A stretch of 64,000 bases of DNA from Kaistia adipata DSM 17808 (GTDB taxonomy: Bacteria > Pseudomonadota > Alphaproteobacteria > Rhizobiales > Kaistiaceae): contig NZ_AUHO01000006.1 of assembly GCF_000423225.1 (NCBI RefSeq), positions 372,001-436,000 of the forward strand. The letters run 5' to 3'. The position numbers were made by a program, and so were the translations under genes. Below, piece by piece: positions 63,828 to 64,000 of this stretch. Within the stretch, counting starts at the first letter, position 1. Each line of letters opens with the position of its first letter. The notes beneath the pieces are model-generated. The model was given only the letters and a program-made list of their open reading frames with translations, ran no database searches and was not told the origin of the DNA.

Positions 63828-64000
63828 TCAGTGCAGGATCTGGCTCAGGAAGAGCTTCGTCCGCTCATGCTGCGGATTGGTGAAGAAGCTGACCGGGTCG
63901 TTCTGCTCGATGATCTGGCCGCCATCCATGAAGATCACCCGGTTGGCGACCTGGCGCGCGAAGCCCATTTCGTGCGTCACGCAGATCATGGTCATACCCT
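63828..64000 (-). CDS. Amino-acid ABC transporter ATP-binding protein, C-terminal end
   Basis: The last 57 codons of a GlnQ/AapP-type ATPase, cut by the window edge. Visible are the switch His region MICVTHEMGFARQVANRV, the strand VIFMDGGQIIEQNDP and the typical C-terminal FFTNPQHERTKLFLSQIL ending in His. This ending is characteristic of polar amino-acid importers. Walker motifs lie outside the window. Confidence 0.9.
   Translation of the reverse strand, partial: GMTMICVTHEMGFARQVANRVIFMDGGQIIEQNDPVSFFTNPQHERTKLFLSQILH

Overview
The window is GC-rich, densely coded chromosomal DNA, most likely from an alphaproteobacterium of the order Hyphomicrobiales (Rhizobiales). The evidence is the gene content and order: dusB(nifR3) followed by ntrB; a fused ispDF gene; a PDH operon whose E1-beta subunit carries its own lipoyl domain and which includes a DUF5076 gene; a pcm-tolC-popZ-valS block; and an aerobic-type CobN cobaltochelatase with CbtAB cobalt transport under a B12 riboswitch. 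I do not assign a genus. No rRNA, prophage, IS element or CRISPR array was seen.

Layout. 1-4.3 kb: ntrB (cut by the window edge) and dusB, divergent from ispDF, cinA and a bestrophin-like channel gene. 4.5-12.6 kb: a minus-strand lipoate/PDH neighbourhood (pdhA, pdhB, DUF5076, pdhC, lpd, a GIY-YIG nuclease gene, two small GlsB-like membrane proteins, lipA and a COQ10-like gene). 12.8-21.7 kb: ftsB, a DEAD-box helicase, valS, a PopZ-like gene, tolC and pcm. 21.9 kb: tRNA-Cys. 22-38 kb: a cobalamin region. It holds uptake genes (btuB, btuC, btuD, btuF), cobC and cbiB, and a riboswitch-led minus-strand operon cbtB-cbtA-cobU-cobW-cobN-cobO-cobQ. 38-41.5 kb: a tripartite tricarboxylate transporter. 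41.7-42 kb: two tRNA-Asn genes. 42.5-48.5 kb: an NAD-dependent molybdenum formate dehydrogenase operon (fdsG, fdsB, fdsA, fdhD, fdsD). 49-56.4 kb: a tightly overlapped sugar-catabolic cluster of unknown substrate. 56.5-64 kb: a secreted orphan, an acyltransferase, photolyase, cysteine synthase, an alanyl-tRNA editing protein, sseA, an OmpA-type lipid/peptidoglycan-anchoring protein and the end of an amino-acid ABC ATPase.

How the genes work together. PDH E1, E2 and E3 sit with lipoyl synthase, which makes the cofactor that E2 and E1-beta carry. The cobalamin genes combine outer-membrane and inner-membrane corrinoid import, cobalt import and the late steps of synthesis (cobalt insertion, adenosylation, amidation, aminopropanol attachment and nucleotide-loop activation). 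The early corrin-ring genes are not in the window. The formate dehydrogenase operon carries its own sulfurtransferase FdhD.

The most unusual features are repeats and one uncharacterised pathway. Two blocks of REP-like inverted repeats lie in frame inside cobN and lengthen the protein by roughly 130 residues. A separate REP-like family with constant ends and variable hairpins fills the gaps at 6.6, 15.5, 42.3 and 48.7 kb, and one inverted pair sits directly behind the GIY-YIG gene. The 49-56 kb cluster pairs two Gfo/Idh/MocA oxidoreductases with two TIM-barrel isomerases, an AlsE/Rpe-like epimerase, a ROK kinase and a DeoR regulator, and may encode an undescribed sugar pathway.
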